In this document: positions 17,820 through 27,694 of the stretch, piece after piece
How the letters are laid out: each line of letters starts with the position of its first letter
Position numbering within the stretch: the stretch's first letter is position 1
Assembly: GCA_903835385.1 (NCBI GenBank)
Contig: CAILMQ010000048.1
Coordinates: 1 to 60,466 of the forward strand
Origin: an uncultured Microcaldota archaeon
GTDB lineage: Archaea > Micrarchaeota > Micrarchaeia > Anstonellales > Bilamarchaeaceae
Length of the DNA: 60,466 nucleotides
Direction of reading: 5' to 3'
Translations under genes and position numbers: made by a program
Notes under the pieces: generated by a model
Seen by the model: only the letters and a program-made list of their open reading frames with translations
What the model was told of the DNA's origin: nothing
Database searches by the model: none

Positions 17820-18284
17820 ATCCTTCCTTTTCCCGTAGAAGAACGTGGCCCCAACCAGGAGCACGAACGCCGCGGGCGCGTTTATGCAGGGGATTTTCTC
17901 GCCGCAATCCGCCGCCGCCTTTGTCACGCACGTGTCGGCCTCCTTGAAACACTGCGCCATTACGCCGTCGTTGCAATCCTCAGAGTCATTGCCGCCGGTC
18001 ATCTGCGCCTTGCATGTCGTAAGCGCGCCCGCGCAGGCGTCTATGCCAGGGCATTTGCCGGCTGCGTATTCTGCCGCGGCAGCCGGGTACGTGGTGCTAA
18101 CGCACGCTGTCCCGGAAGCCTGGTATCCCTGTGAGCAGGATTGGTCTATTTTTCCCTGCGCATCGAAGCTGCACGAGCCGCAGGCCTTGTTGTAGGCGTC
18201 CGCCGCGCATCCTGCGGAGGATAGCGAAGCCAATACGAATAGAGCCAAAACAGCGAATACGATTGTACGTGCCATGGGTGGCAT
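17811..18284 (-). CDS. Secreted cysteine-rich protein with C-terminal TM anchor
   Basis: Signal peptide; about 12 Cys; AAFVLLVGATFFYGKRKDSD C-terminus. Confidence 0.6.
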   Translation of the reverse strand: MPPMARTIVFAVLALFVLASLSSAGCAADAYNKACGSCSFDAQGKIDQSCSQGYQASGTACVSTTYPAAAAEYAAGKCPGIDACAGALTTCKAQMTGGNDSEDCNDGVMAQCFKEADTCVTKAAADCGEKIPCINAPAAFVLLVGATFFYGKRKDSD

Positions 18285-18314
18285 TCGAAGACAAGTAATA
18301 AAATGGTTTCAGTA

Positions 18315-19721
18315 TCAGTTCCGTGCCGGCTGCAGAGCCATTAGCAGGGCGTCCAGCCTTTTTGGGCTGTTTCTTATGACTGGATTTTCGCCCAGCCTGT
18401 CCAGCACAGCATGCGCCGCGTCCTGGCTGGTGTCATACCGTGCGAATTCAGCCAGCTGCGTGATTGCCCTGACGGCTTTCGCATCGTCATTCCCCAACGA
18501 GACGCTTTTCAACGCCGATATGCGGCAGGCCTCCTGGCATAAAGCAAATCCTGCATCAGGAGAACCCGTGGTCCTGCGTCCCGCGTCTTGGTTCCCGGCT
18601 GCAACAGGCCCCAGAAGCCCGAACAACGAGTCGGTTTCTTCCAGGCTTGTTGAGTTCATGAGCTGTGCTGCGATTCTTTCTGCTTCCAGGTCGACGCCAG
18701 CGTCGGCCCTGGCTATTGAAACAGGCACTGCCGCGGTTCCCGCATCAGGTGGGAGTAAGGCCGCTGGCTTTGCCCTGGCTATCCTTGTCTTGGGTTTTGA
18801 AACAACAATCTTCCTCTCGCGCGAACCAGCAGAACCGTCGTCCCGCGTCGCCGCGGTTCCCGTGTCTGGAGTTTTTGGCAAGGCGTCCGGCGCAGGTTCA
18901 CGGGCTGGCGCGGTGCTGGTAGCTGCCGCCGGGGTTTTGGATTCAGGCTCCCTGTGCCTCAGTTTGGAAATGCCAAATGCCCCCAGCCCAGCTATTGCAA
19001 TGATTCCAACTGCAACCGCGGCCCCTTTCCACGCCTTTTTCCATGCCGTGTTCTCTGCTGCCGGATCGGCTGTTATTGGCCCTGGTTCCATAATCATTCC
19101 ATCAGGGCATGGGGCCGGGCCGGGCAGCGGTATCACGGCAGGCGGGCCATCCGTTCTTGCCGCACGCGGGCCGGTTACCGGAACATCAAGCGGCGTGGGA
19201 TGGTCCTCATCAAAGGAGCCGTGGTTTCTTGGGGCCGGCATCAGCCGCAAAGCCTCCAAACACGGTTTCAGGTTTCCTGTCAGCCTGTCCGGTTCCTGCA
19301 AAAGTTTTTCCACCGCAGGACGCGCGACGTCATAATAAGCCCTGTTCTGCATGGCTTTCCCGAGACCGGCTATGACCTCTGTTGCGAGGTCAGCCCTAAG
19401 CGAAGGAATCAACGAAGCCGCACCCTCCAGAAAATCTGCAACATTCTGGTTATACGGCGCATTATCAAGAGTTGCGAAAGTTATTCGCATCCCCTTGACT
19501 GCCTTGACGCGCTCTGGCACCGTCTCGCTGTTCGCACGCTTCACTATCCCCAGGGCATCGGCAACACTGGTTTGGCCTATTTCCATGCTCCTGAACGTGA
19601 CGGCAAAAGCAGATTCGGCGCCTTCCCTGGCGAAAGCAGTCCTCGCCGCTTCCGAACTTTTCCTCCTCTCGCGCTTTGTGGGGATGTCGTTGCCAGCGCT
19701 CGGTTCTTGTCTCTGTACCAT
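18315..19721 (-). CDS. Hypothetical membrane-anchored helical-repeat protein
   Basis: Long ORF, central TM WKGAAVAVGIIAIAGLGAFGI, HEAT-like helical ends. Confidence 0.65.
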   Translation of the reverse strand: MVQRQEPSAGNDIPTKRERRKSSEAARTAFAREGAESAFAVTFRSMEIGQTSVADALGIVKRANSETVPERVKAVKGMRITFATLDNAPYNQNVADFLEGAASLIPSLRADLATEVIAGLGKAMQNRAYYDVARPAVEKLLQEPDRLTGNLKPCLEALRLMPAPRNHGSFDEDHPTPLDVPVTGPRAARTDGPPAVIPLPGPAPCPDGMIMEPGPITADPAAENTAWKKAWKGAAVAVGIIAIAGLGAFGISKLRHREPESKTPAAATSTAPAREPAPDALPKTPDTGTAATRDDGSAGSRERKIVVSKPKTRIARAKPAALLPPDAGTAAVPVSIARADAGVDLEAERIAAQLMNSTSLEETDSLFGLLGPVAAGNQDAGRRTTGSPDAGFALCQEACRISALKSVSLGNDDAKAVRAITQLAEFARYDTSQDAAHAVLDRLGENPVIRNSPKRLDALLMALQPARN

Positions 19722-19726
19722 GGTTA

Positions 19727-21187
19727 CTACTCCTTTGGTCCAGCGGTCCCATCTGCAGGTTGACTCAGCCTAAAGTATGCACTGCTTGCCGCTGCGCTGA
19801 CTTCAGCCGGTATCTCCGTGCTCTGGGAAGCACTGTACAGCATATCCGTCGCGGTATGCTTGACAGGGCATCCCTCGTCTTTTGCAAGCGTTTCAAGCAC
19901 GCCAATCACAGCCAATGCCTGTGGTATCCCGCGGTCCGCGTGGCGGTTCAGGCGCTCGAACACGGACTCCGAGTCCTGGTCCCCGTATACCTTGAAATAA
20001 GCCACAACTGCTTCGAACTTGCCCTCATTTATATGATCAAAGCAATGCCCCAGGGCGAGAGGCTGGCCGAAGTCCGGTCCCTTGTCCGTAACCAGGCCAT
20101 CAGCAATCTCGGGCCCCGGTGTGTCCAAAACCGGAGCAGGCGTGCGGTCGCCTAAAACACCAGGACTTGGCGTGCCGCGGCTTAAAGCCACGGGGCCAGG
20201 AGTCGGGTCCAAATCCACTTCATGTACTTCCGCAGGCGCAGCGGTGCTTTCTCCTGCCGATGCGGTCCGCTGGGCAAGGAATTTCGCAACTGCTTTCGGG
20301 TCCAGCATGTCAAGCACTGCTTGCATGGACTTGTCCAGGGCTTCAAGCACGCCCACAACGGTTTCCTTCACGCCCAGGCCAAGCGTCTCCATCAGGTCCA
20401 TCTCTGAATATGCTTTCCCTATGAGCCGCGCGAGGCCGTCTTTAGCCTCTGCCATTATGGGCGCTTTTTCAGTGCTGCCTTCAATGGAATCGCGGGCCCT
20501 TTCGTAATTTAATGACATGCCGCACATGGTGTCCGAAGCCTGGGCAAGCAGGTCATCAGCCAAAACCCAGTGTTCCGTGCTGTATTCAAGAACCGCAACC
20601 GCCTTGCTTAAAGTATCCAAATCCGCTTCAAATCCCCTTTCAATTAACCCGCTCCTGTCGTCTTCATGGAGGGCAATGAGCGTGAAGACCGGTTCGCAGG
20701 CAACTGCTTCGGGTTCCGGCTCTGCCTCGAATCCAGCAGTGCCCATTTCGCCTGAAGCCGAGGACTTGCGCTTGTATTTCGCCAGCGCGCCTCCGAAAAC
20801 CGCCTCAATCCTTTGTCTTGCGTATGTGCGGAGATTCACCACAACCCCGTCGGTATCGCTTTTAAAGCCTGAAATCCGCTCGCGCATCAGCCTCAGTCCC
20901 TGGATGTCGCTTTCAAGGTTCGCGATGCGCTCCACCAGCATCTGCTTGGCGCCTTCAAATCCGGTTTCGCCGTCAATCTTGCACTCCACTTCTTTCAAAG
21001 CCGCAAGGGAAAGGCCGAAATGTTGTTCGGCCGCGGATATGCGCGCCATTGTTTCTCTAGAATATCTAAGGCCCTCGGCCAGCGTGCTTGTAACCCTGGC
21101 GAACCTCATTGCCGCGTTTCCCCGCGCGGAATCGATACTCGGTAGCTTCGTTTGCAATGTTTCAGCCATGTATCTCAACCTCTCCAT
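19727..21187 (-). CDS. Hypothetical helical protein, paired with the downstream gene
   Basis: Long ORF with coiled-coil-like N-terminus and helical C-terminal segment; 5 bp from next gene. Confidence 0.65.
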   Translation of the reverse strand: MERLRYMAETLQTKLPSIDSARGNAAMRFARVTSTLAEGLRYSRETMARISAAEQHFGLSLAALKEVECKIDGETGFEGAKQMLVERIANLESDIQGLRLMRERISGFKSDTDGVVVNLRTYARQRIEAVFGGALAKYKRKSSASGEMGTAGFEAEPEPEAVACEPVFTLIALHEDDRSGLIERGFEADLDTLSKAVAVLEYSTEHWVLADDLLAQASDTMCGMSLNYERARDSIEGSTEKAPIMAEAKDGLARLIGKAYSEMDLMETLGLGVKETVVGVLEALDKSMQAVLDMLDPKAVAKFLAQRTASAGESTAAPAEVHEVDLDPTPGPVALSRGTPSPGVLGDRTPAPVLDTPGPEIADGLVTDKGPDFGQPLALGHCFDHINEGKFEAVVAYFKVYGDQDSESVFERLNRHADRGIPQALAVIGVLETLAKDEGCPVKHTATDMLYSASQSTEIPAEVSAAASSAYFRLSQPADGTAGPKE

Positions 21188-21278
21188 TTCTCATTAATAT
21201 AATTTGTCCTTGCTGTTAGATTATGTAAGAAGGGTTTAAATAACATATACACAGCCAATCCCACATCTCTGACGACCG

Positions 21279-21737
21279 TTAAACAGCCGGTTTCCCGCTG
21301 CGCAGCCATGCCGCGTTCTTGCCGAGTTTCTGGTCCTTGGCGTCCTCCAGGGACAGCCACCTGAAGCCCGAGAATTCCGGCGCCGGTTTCGCCCTCATGC
21401 TTTTGGCAGTCACCTTGAAAACAAGGCAGGGCACCATGAACCTGCGCTTCCTGGAGCCTGCGTTGTACCTTCCTTCCAGGACTATCTCGTGCACCTGGCC
21501 GTCTATGCCTGTCAGCCTTGGGAACGCCTCCTTTATGTCCGCGAACGGGCTCCTGCCTGACGGAACTATCACGCACGGCATCTCAATCCATTCCACTGCG
21601 TTGTCGTCCCTGCGGACAAGGAAAAGAACCCTGCCCCCATCCTCCAGCATGCCGCAGGCGAGCGCTTTCGGAAGCCTCGTTCCGGTCTGGACCCTTCGGC
21701 GCCCCATCAGACCAGCTACTCGTAGGTCCTCGCCCAC
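21279..21737 (-). CDS. NUDIX-like hydrolase (divergent)
   Basis: LACGMLEDGGRVLFLVRRDD...IDGQVHEIVLEGRY...FKVTAKSM...GFRWLSLEDA layout; canonical Nudix box degenerate. Confidence 0.5.
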   Translation of the reverse strand: MGEDLRVAGLMGRRRVQTGTRLPKALACGMLEDGGRVLFLVRRDDNAVEWIEMPCVIVPSGRSPFADIKEAFPRLTGIDGQVHEIVLEGRYNAGSRKRRFMVPCLVFKVTAKSMRAKPAPEFSGFRWLSLEDAKDQKLGKNAAWLRSGKPAV

Positions 21738-22900
21738 ATCTCCTTCGCGAGCTTGCCTTTGTACATGAACGTGTCAACGTCCTTGGCCGCGCCCTTTTTC
21801 CCCTCGCGGAAGTCCCTGAGGAACGCGTTTATTTTTTCTATGAGCAGCGCCTTCATCTCGCCGCTGAGCATCTTCCCGGAGCGATAGTCGTCATGAACCT
21901 GCTTCAGTTTCGCGTCGTCCGGCTCGAACATGATGGAGAGCCACTGGTAGGGCACGTCGATATCCGGGTCGCCCCCCAGTTTCCTGTGCTCCTCCACGCT
22001 CGGCCTTCCGCCGGAGAACGCGTATTTGTTTATCTTGTTCTTCACGGTCTTCTCGTCGTCCGTGAGCAGTATCGCGGTCTCCTGGCCGGCACTGGAGCTC
22101 ATCTTGCCCGTCACGCCCTGCAGCGGGGGCATGAACTTGCTGTGTATCGCCGCGGTCTTGTAGTAGCCGAGGCCTTCGGCAATGTCCCGCTGTATCCTCC
22201 AGTAGGGGTCCTGGTCAATCGCGCAGGGGATTAGGCACCTTTTTTTCTCGAAAAAGGTCGGTATGGTCTGGTAAACCGGATACATGGACAGCCCCACGTT
22301 GGTGGAGTCGTCAAAGCCGAAAACCGCCTTCACCGTGGAGCCCGTGACCTTCCTCGCCGCCTTCAGGAGAAGCGGATAGACGTTCCTGACGTATTCCGTG
22401 TTCCTGAAGATGAAAGTCCGTTCCGGGTCGAAACCCAGCGCGATTATGTCGAGGACGTTGTCCTTTGCCGCGGCCTGGACATCCTCCCATTCGTATTTTT
22501 TGTGCAAGAACCCCTCGTCATCGGTTATCTCTATGTAAAGGTTGCACTTGAAGCGCTCCTGGAGCCATTTGGTGAGCACCATGGGGACAAGATGCCCGAT
22601 GTGCATGCCCTTGCTGGGCTTCCTTCCGGTGTAGAGGAAAAAGCCCTTTCCCTGCTCGTGGTCCTTGAGCACAAGGTCGAGGTCGCGGTGCGAGAAGAAA
22701 AAATCCCTGCGCAGCATGTGGTGGAGGCCGCTTCCGTAGTCCTTGTGCAGCCGCTCTTTCAACTCCGGCGTTATCCTGCTGGTCCCGAACTGCCTGGTGA
22801 GCTTGTCGTAATCTATCGCCCCGGAAACCTCCCATGGGGTGACCTTGAACTCATCAGTGGCCCCTACATTTTCTCGTAACTCGAGCTTGTGCTCTGCCAT
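21716..22900 (-). CDS. trpS: Tryptophanyl-tRNA synthetase
   Basis: FFLYTGRKPSKGMHIGHLVPMVLTKWLQ (HIGH), GVTGKMSSSAGQET (KMSKS), DQDPYWRIQRDIAEGLGY. Confidence 0.93.
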   Translation of the reverse strand: MAEHKLELRENVGATDEFKVTPWEVSGAIDYDKLTRQFGTSRITPELKERLHKDYGSGLHHMLRRDFFFSHRDLDLVLKDHEQGKGFFLYTGRKPSKGMHIGHLVPMVLTKWLQERFKCNLYIEITDDEGFLHKKYEWEDVQAAAKDNVLDIIALGFDPERTFIFRNTEYVRNVYPLLLKAARKVTGSTVKAVFGFDDSTNVGLSMYPVYQTIPTFFEKKRCLIPCAIDQDPYWRIQRDIAEGLGYYKTAAIHSKFMPPLQGVTGKMSSSAGQETAILLTDDEKTVKNKINKYAFSGGRPSVEEHRKLGGDPDIDVPYQWLSIMFEPDDAKLKQVHDDYRSGKMLSGEMKALLIEKINAFLRDFREGKKGAAKDVDTFMYKGKLAKEMWARTYE

Positions 22901-22923
22901 GGCAGGAATAACGCGGAATGAGA

Positions 22924-23259
22924 TTAAAAAACTAACAGTAATCCCGCCATAAATGACGCCGCGTTGCACAGGAAGCTGGTCCTGAGCGCATCAACCCAAT
23001 TCATGCCCGGGAACAGCGCGCGGTAAACCCCGGCTTCCACGACAAAGGCGAAAATCTCGGCGAGCGCCGTCAGTAGCGCCCAGGACCCGGGACCCAAGAC
23101 CGGAAACACGAACCACACGAACGGAAGCGTGAGCGTGCTCGCCAGGACCGAATTGCGCGCTATGAGCATTGGATCGAACCTGTTCCTGAGAAGGAGAAAC
23201 GCAATCGCGGTCTCGATGCCGACGGTGAGGACGTAAGCCCCGATGAAGCCCAGCATCAT
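22924..23259 (-). CDS. Small multi-TM membrane protein
   Basis: Four hydrophobic segments in 111 aa. Confidence 0.6.
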   Translation of the reverse strand: MMLGFIGAYVLTVGIETAIAFLLLRNRFDPMLIARNSVLASTLTLPFVWFVFPVLGPGSWALLTALAEIFAFVVEAGVYRALFPGMNWVDALRTSFLCNAASFMAGLLLVF

Positions 23260-23768
23260 TCCTTCCCCGCAAGGAACGCAATCGTTGCAAGCGCGGAAAG
23301 CACGAGCGAAGGCATGAAGCAGGATAGCGGATAAGGGATGTTAGAAGTGTTTGCGCTCTTTATCTTTCCGCTTTCCGAATCCACCACGAACGAATACCCG
23401 CTCGCTCCGGAACTGTTGTTGATGGTGTTGTTGAAATAATCCGTGCTTATCATCCGCCCGTTCGACTCATAGGAAAAGTACCCTTCAGGAAAATCATAGC
23501 AGGGATTGAACTTGTAGAACCACGAGCCGTCGTTCCTGCATTTCCCGCCCGTGCAGGGCAGGTCCGCGAGCCTTTGCGTAACGGCGCCGTTGTCCGATGC
23601 GTTGCTTCCCATGCAGTGATAAGTGAGCAACGCAACCCCGGAGTCCGGCGTTCCGTCGCTTTTCTGCACGTACACCGCAACGTCCGGGGACGGCGGCGAA
23701 GGGCCCACGTCAGCAAAGCACAGGGAAACGATGAGCAATGCAACAGCCAGCAAAACAAAGAGTCTCAT
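23256..23768 (-). CDS. Secreted protein with C-terminal TM
   Basis: MRLFVLLAVALLIVSLCFA signal; C-terminal LSCFMPSLVLSALATIAFLAGKE. Confidence 0.65.
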   Translation of the reverse strand: MRLFVLLAVALLIVSLCFADVGPSPPSPDVAVYVQKSDGTPDSGVALLTYHCMGSNASDNGAVTQRLADLPCTGGKCRNDGSWFYKFNPCYDFPEGYFSYESNGRMISTDYFNNTINNSSGASGYSFVVDSESGKIKSANTSNIPYPLSCFMPSLVLSALATIAFLAGKE

Positions 23769-23777
23769 TCCATCTCC

Positions 23778-23915
23778 TCACGAATCCGTGCAGTCCCTTT
23801 TGTGGCCGCACCTTGGGCAGCTCACGCTGCAGACGTTCTTCGGCAGTTCCTTGCCGCAATTCTCGCAAAGCGCCTTGTCAGGGGCGCAACACCCACAGCC
23901 CAATCCCATTGTCAT
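23778..23915 (-). CDS. Small zinc-ribbon protein
   Basis: CENCGKELPKNVCSVSCPRCGHKRDC; 45 aa. Confidence 0.55.
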   Translation of the reverse strand: MTMGLGCGCCAPDKALCENCGKELPKNVCSVSCPRCGHKRDCTDS

Positions 23916-23926
23916 CAACCAGTATA

Positions 23927-24838
23927 TTACTTCTGGAAAAAATATAAAGCCAGCCGCTTGCTCACCAGAATGGACAGCGCGATGGCGGCGGCGAGGATTG
24001 CGAGCGAAACAACGACGCCCTGCCCCAGGATGCTCCATTTCCCGAGGGCAGTCTTCATCACGGATTCGTGGAATAGGAATATCTCGAACGTGTTCGCCGC
24101 CATGACGACCAGGGCGCCGGGCAGGGAAGCCACTTTGCCTCCCAGGCTTCCAAGAAGCATGAACAGCACGAAGGGAAGCACCATGAGCGGGTTGTTAAGC
24201 GCGCTCAGGAGCGCTAGCATGAGCACCAGCGGCCTCTTCTCGCCGTGTGCGATTGCGATGCCGAAGCAGAACTCCCCGAGGAAGAAAATAGGGGAGAAAT
24301 CGACCCACGCCGGCTGGAGCAGGTACCTGTTCGCGACCATCAGCAGGAACGCGGGAAGCAGGAACCAGGAGCTCTTCCTCATGAAGCGGTTCAGGATGGG
24401 GAACAGGATGTATAACCCCATGAGCGGCACTAAGAACCAGGCAGGGCTGATTATGGAATAAGATAAGTCTGGCGAGAGCCAGTTCAGGAAAAGGAAATGC
24501 AGGCCGAGGTCCTTTATCCTGCTGTTTATGTCCTCGCTTATGAAAAGCAGCGACACGCAGATGAGCGCAGGGTAGTAGAGCGCCGCAATCCTCAGCCATC
24601 TCTTCCTGAGCCAGTTGATGCTGAAGCGCTCCAGCTGAGCGTACTTCATGGCAAGCATGTACCCGCTGGCTATGAAAAAAAGCGAGACCCCGAAGAATCC
24701 GATCACCCGGAGGTTATCGTCAAGGGTGAACTCGTAGGCCACGTGGAAGCCGACAATCAGGAGTATGGCTATTACCCTCGCGATGTCCACCCATGCGATG
24801 CGCCCGTCCGCCATACGATGGGAATGACCGGAAGGCAA
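23927..24838 (-). CDS. Acyltransferase family 3 membrane protein
   Basis: RIAWVDIARVIAILLIVGFHVAYEF, FFGVSLFFIASGYMLA; about 10 TM segments. Confidence 0.88.
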   Translation of the reverse strand: MPSGHSHRMADGRIAWVDIARVIAILLIVGFHVAYEFTLDDNLRVIGFFGVSLFFIASGYMLAMKYAQLERFSINWLRKRWLRIAALYYPALICVSLLFISEDINSRIKDLGLHFLFLNWLSPDLSYSIISPAWFLVPLMGLYILFPILNRFMRKSSWFLLPAFLLMVANRYLLQPAWVDFSPIFFLGEFCFGIAIAHGEKRPLVLMLALLSALNNPLMVLPFVLFMLLGSLGGKVASLPGALVVMAANTFEIFLFHESVMKTALGKWSILGQGVVVSLAILAAAIALSILVSKRLALYFFQK

Positions 24839-24867
24839 TAAAAAGCCGGGCGCCGGTATTTAAAAAT

Positions 24868-24900
24868 GGTTCATATTATTAACAATCCATATATTGAACC
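24868..24900. promoter_or_regulatory. Candidate MarR operator
   Basis: GGTTCA(TAT)...(ATAT)TGAACC inverted repeat just upstream of the marR-like gene. Confidence 0.45.
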
Positions 24901-24925
24901 AAGAATTTAACCGAGAGACGAGCCC

Positions 24926-25369
24926 GTGACTGATTCAAAAAAAGACCGCATAGCCGAGAACCTGTCATCCCTCGTGCGCCTGTTCCACATCATGCGCGCC
25001 AGGGCCTGCCGGAAGGGCGAGTCGCCGCTCGGGCCAGAGTACTGGACGCTCATATTCCTAAGCGAGGAGGAGCTGCCAATATCCGAGCTGGGGAGAAGGC
25101 TCCAGCGCTCCAAGTCCAACATGACGGCGATGATGGACCGGATGATGAAGGAAAACCTGGTGAGGCGCTCCCATGACCGCGGCGACCGCAGGGTCGTCAA
25201 AATATCCATCACCGCGGGCGGCAGGGCGTACCTGAAGGAGAAGCGGGCCCAGATGAAGGACAGCATAAAGAGGAGCCTCACGATGCTGCGCGAGCCGGAG
25301 CTGGATTCGCTCTGCGCGTCGCTGGACAGCGTGGGGCGCATAGCCGCGAAGCTGGAGAGGATGGCATGA
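24926..25369 (+). CDS. MarR-family transcriptional regulator
   Basis: LPISELGRRLQRSKSNMTAMMDRMMKENLVRRSHDRGDRRVVKISITAGG. Confidence 0.92.
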   Translation: MTDSKKDRIAENLSSLVRLFHIMRARACRKGESPLGPEYWTLIFLSEEELPISELGRRLQRSKSNMTAMMDRMMKENLVRRSHDRGDRRVVKISITAGGRAYLKEKRAQMKDSIKRSLTMLREPELDSLCASLDSVGRIAAKLERMA

Positions 25370-26160
25370 CCGGGACCAATGACGCAATCACTGGGCCAGC
25401 TCAGGCGGCACAAGCGCCGCTCACACGGGCCGCACCGGAGGCCGCACAAGCCGCCCAGGCGCCGCCCCATGCCGTCCGCGGAACCACAGCCCCTCCTGCG
25501 GCCCATCATCACGCGCCGGAGCAGGGTAAGCCGGGCATCATCACAATGATAAAGCAGCATCCGCTGGCCGCGGACGCGGTTTTCGTATTCGTGCTGCTGC
25601 TCCTGGTCGGAGGGTTCCTCTACTGGCACGACATGTCTGGCAAGATATACATCGAGAAGGCGCAGATAAGCGCGCCCGTGATAGAGATAAGCCCGTCAAT
25701 GCCAGGAGTGATAGACAAGTTCTACGTGCAGGAGGGCGACGAGGTCTCCCAGGGGCAGAAGCTCGCCAAGGTCGGGGACGAAACAATCACGGCCAGGACC
25801 GCCGGCGTCGTCACCTGGATACAGAACACACCGGGCCAGATGGCCAGCCCCGGGCAGCCGATAGTCAAGATGATAGACCCGCGCGAGTTCAGGGTCGTCG
25901 GCCGCATAGAGGAGGACAAGGGACTTGCGGACATAAAGCCGGGCCAGAAGGTCGCATTCACGGTTGACGCGTTCCCGGGCAGGCAATACTCCGGCGTGGT
26001 TGACTCGGTAGGGGCCGCGGCAAGGGATTCCGACATAGTGTTCAGCATCTCGGACCAGCGCCAGGAGCGCGAGTTCGACGTGAACGCGGTTTTCGACGTG
26101 CGCGCCTACTCCGAGCTCAAGAACGGCATGTCCGCCAAGATGTGGGTGTACAAGTCCTAG
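25366..26160 (+). CDS. HlyD/EmrA-like membrane fusion protein
   Basis: Single TM, VIEISPSMPGVIDKFYVQEGDEVSQGQKLAKVGDETI, AFTVDAFPGRQYSGVV. Confidence 0.88.
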   Translation: MTGTNDAITGPAQAAQAPLTRAAPEAAQAAQAPPHAVRGTTAPPAAHHHAPEQGKPGIITMIKQHPLAADAVFVFVLLLLVGGFLYWHDMSGKIYIEKAQISAPVIEISPSMPGVIDKFYVQEGDEVSQGQKLAKVGDETITARTAGVVTWIQNTPGQMASPGQPIVKMIDPREFRVVGRIEEDKGLADIKPGQKVAFTVDAFPGRQYSGVVDSVGAAARDSDIVFSISDQRQEREFDVNAVFDVRAYSELKNGMSAKMWVYKS

Positions 26161-26192
26161 CCGCGCTCGCGTGGCAAAGGCCGCTGATTCTT

Positions 26193-27671
26193 ATGGACAG
26201 GAACGACGCCCGCTGGCTCATACTGCTGACCGTGATAATCGGCACGTTCCTGGGCAGGCTTGACCAGACCATCGTCAACCTCGCGCTCCCCAAGATAATT
26301 GGGGATTTTTCCATAACCGTTTCCCAGGCAGGCTGGATAGCGACCGCCTACATACTGGCGAACGCGGTGTTCGTGCCTGTGTGGGGCAAGCTCGGGGACA
26401 CCATAGGCAGGAAGAAGGTGTACATCTGGGGTTTCAGCATATTCATAGTGGGCTCCATCCTAGCCGGCCTGGCGTGGAACCTGAATTCCATGATAGTGTT
26501 CAGGATAATCCAGGCCATAGCCGGCTCAGCCGACTACCCCACCGCCATGGCAATCCTGGCGGTTACCTTCAGGGAGCCCAAGGAGCGGGCAGAGGCGCTG
26601 GGCATATGGTCCGCATCCTTCGCCGCGGCCACGGTTTTCGGCCCGCTCATAGGAGGCCCGCTCATAGACACGTTCGGCTGGCGCTCGGTGTTCCTGGTCA
26701 ACCTGCCCATAGGCATAATCGGCCTGGTCATGGCCTCGGTTTTCATAAGTGAGTCCGTGTCAGAGAGGAAGACCGTGAAATTCGACATCGAGGGCGCGCT
26801 GACGCTGGGCATAGCGCTTTCCGCGCTGGTGCTCGTGCTTGACCAGGGGCAGGGCTGGGGCTGGCTCTCCAACAACTCGCTGTTTTGCTACGCCGCAATG
26901 GTGGTTTTCGGCTATGCGTTCTACCGCATAGACAGGGTGCATCCGGAACCGATTGTGGATTTCAAGTTCTTCAGAATCAGCGCTTTCAACGGCGCGCTCA
27001 TCAACAACTTCGTGGTGTTCATGGGCATGATGGGCGGTGTTTTCCTCATTCCGGTCTTCGCCCAGGCATTCCTCGGCCTGGACGCCACATCCACAGGGTT
27101 CCTTTTCATGCCCATGGCATTCTGCATGATGATCGCCGCCCCGCTCGGGAGCGCGCTCATGGGAAGGGTACAGCCCAAATACGTCATCGCCGCAAGCACC
27201 CTGGTGGCAGGCGCCGGCATCTTCCTTTTCACGGGCCTGGACCCCCGCTCGGGGCCAATTGACATAGTGCTGCCCATATCCATAATGGCGTTCGGCATGG
27301 GTTTCGGCATGGCCCAGCGCACCAACATCATCGCCTCCGCCGTGCCTGCCGAGGAAATAGGCATAGCCTCGTCCGTGCTCGCCCTCGCGCGGAACATCGC
27401 CGGCGCATTCGGAATCGCGCTGTTCTCCACGCTACTGACCAACTCCGCGGAGAGCAATCTCATCAGCATATCCCAGAACAGCTTCATCCACACCGCGGAC
27501 CCGCTCATACGGGCGCAGTTCGTCGCGCTCATGGAGCTCAAGGCGCAGATACTGGCCTACCACACGGTCTTCATAGTGGCGGCGGCCATCATCACGGCAG
27601 GAGGAATAATCGCGCTTTTCACGCTGAACGTGAAGGAAAAGAAGAGCGGCGTGGAAGTTTTTATTGAATGA
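26193..27671 (+). CDS. MFS transporter, DHA2/EmrB-like
   Basis: LGRLDQTIVNLALPKI, GKLGDTIGRKKVYIWG, 12-14 TM segments. Confidence 0.92.
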   Translation: MDRNDARWLILLTVIIGTFLGRLDQTIVNLALPKIIGDFSITVSQAGWIATAYILANAVFVPVWGKLGDTIGRKKVYIWGFSIFIVGSILAGLAWNLNSMIVFRIIQAIAGSADYPTAMAILAVTFREPKERAEALGIWSASFAAATVFGPLIGGPLIDTFGWRSVFLVNLPIGIIGLVMASVFISESVSERKTVKFDIEGALTLGIALSALVLVLDQGQGWGWLSNNSLFCYAAMVVFGYAFYRIDRVHPEPIVDFKFFRISAFNGALINNFVVFMGMMGGVFLIPVFAQAFLGLDATSTGFLFMPMAFCMMIAAPLGSALMGRVQPKYVIAASTLVAGAGIFLFTGLDPRSGPIDIVLPISIMAFGMGFGMAQRTNIIASAVPAEEIGIASSVLALARNIAGAFGIALFSTLLTNSAESNLISISQNSFIHTADPLIRAQFVALMELKAQILAYHTVFIVAAAIITAGGIIALFTLNVKEKKSGVEVFIE

Positions 27672-27694
27672 AATAAAAATAAAAAAAAGGAAGG

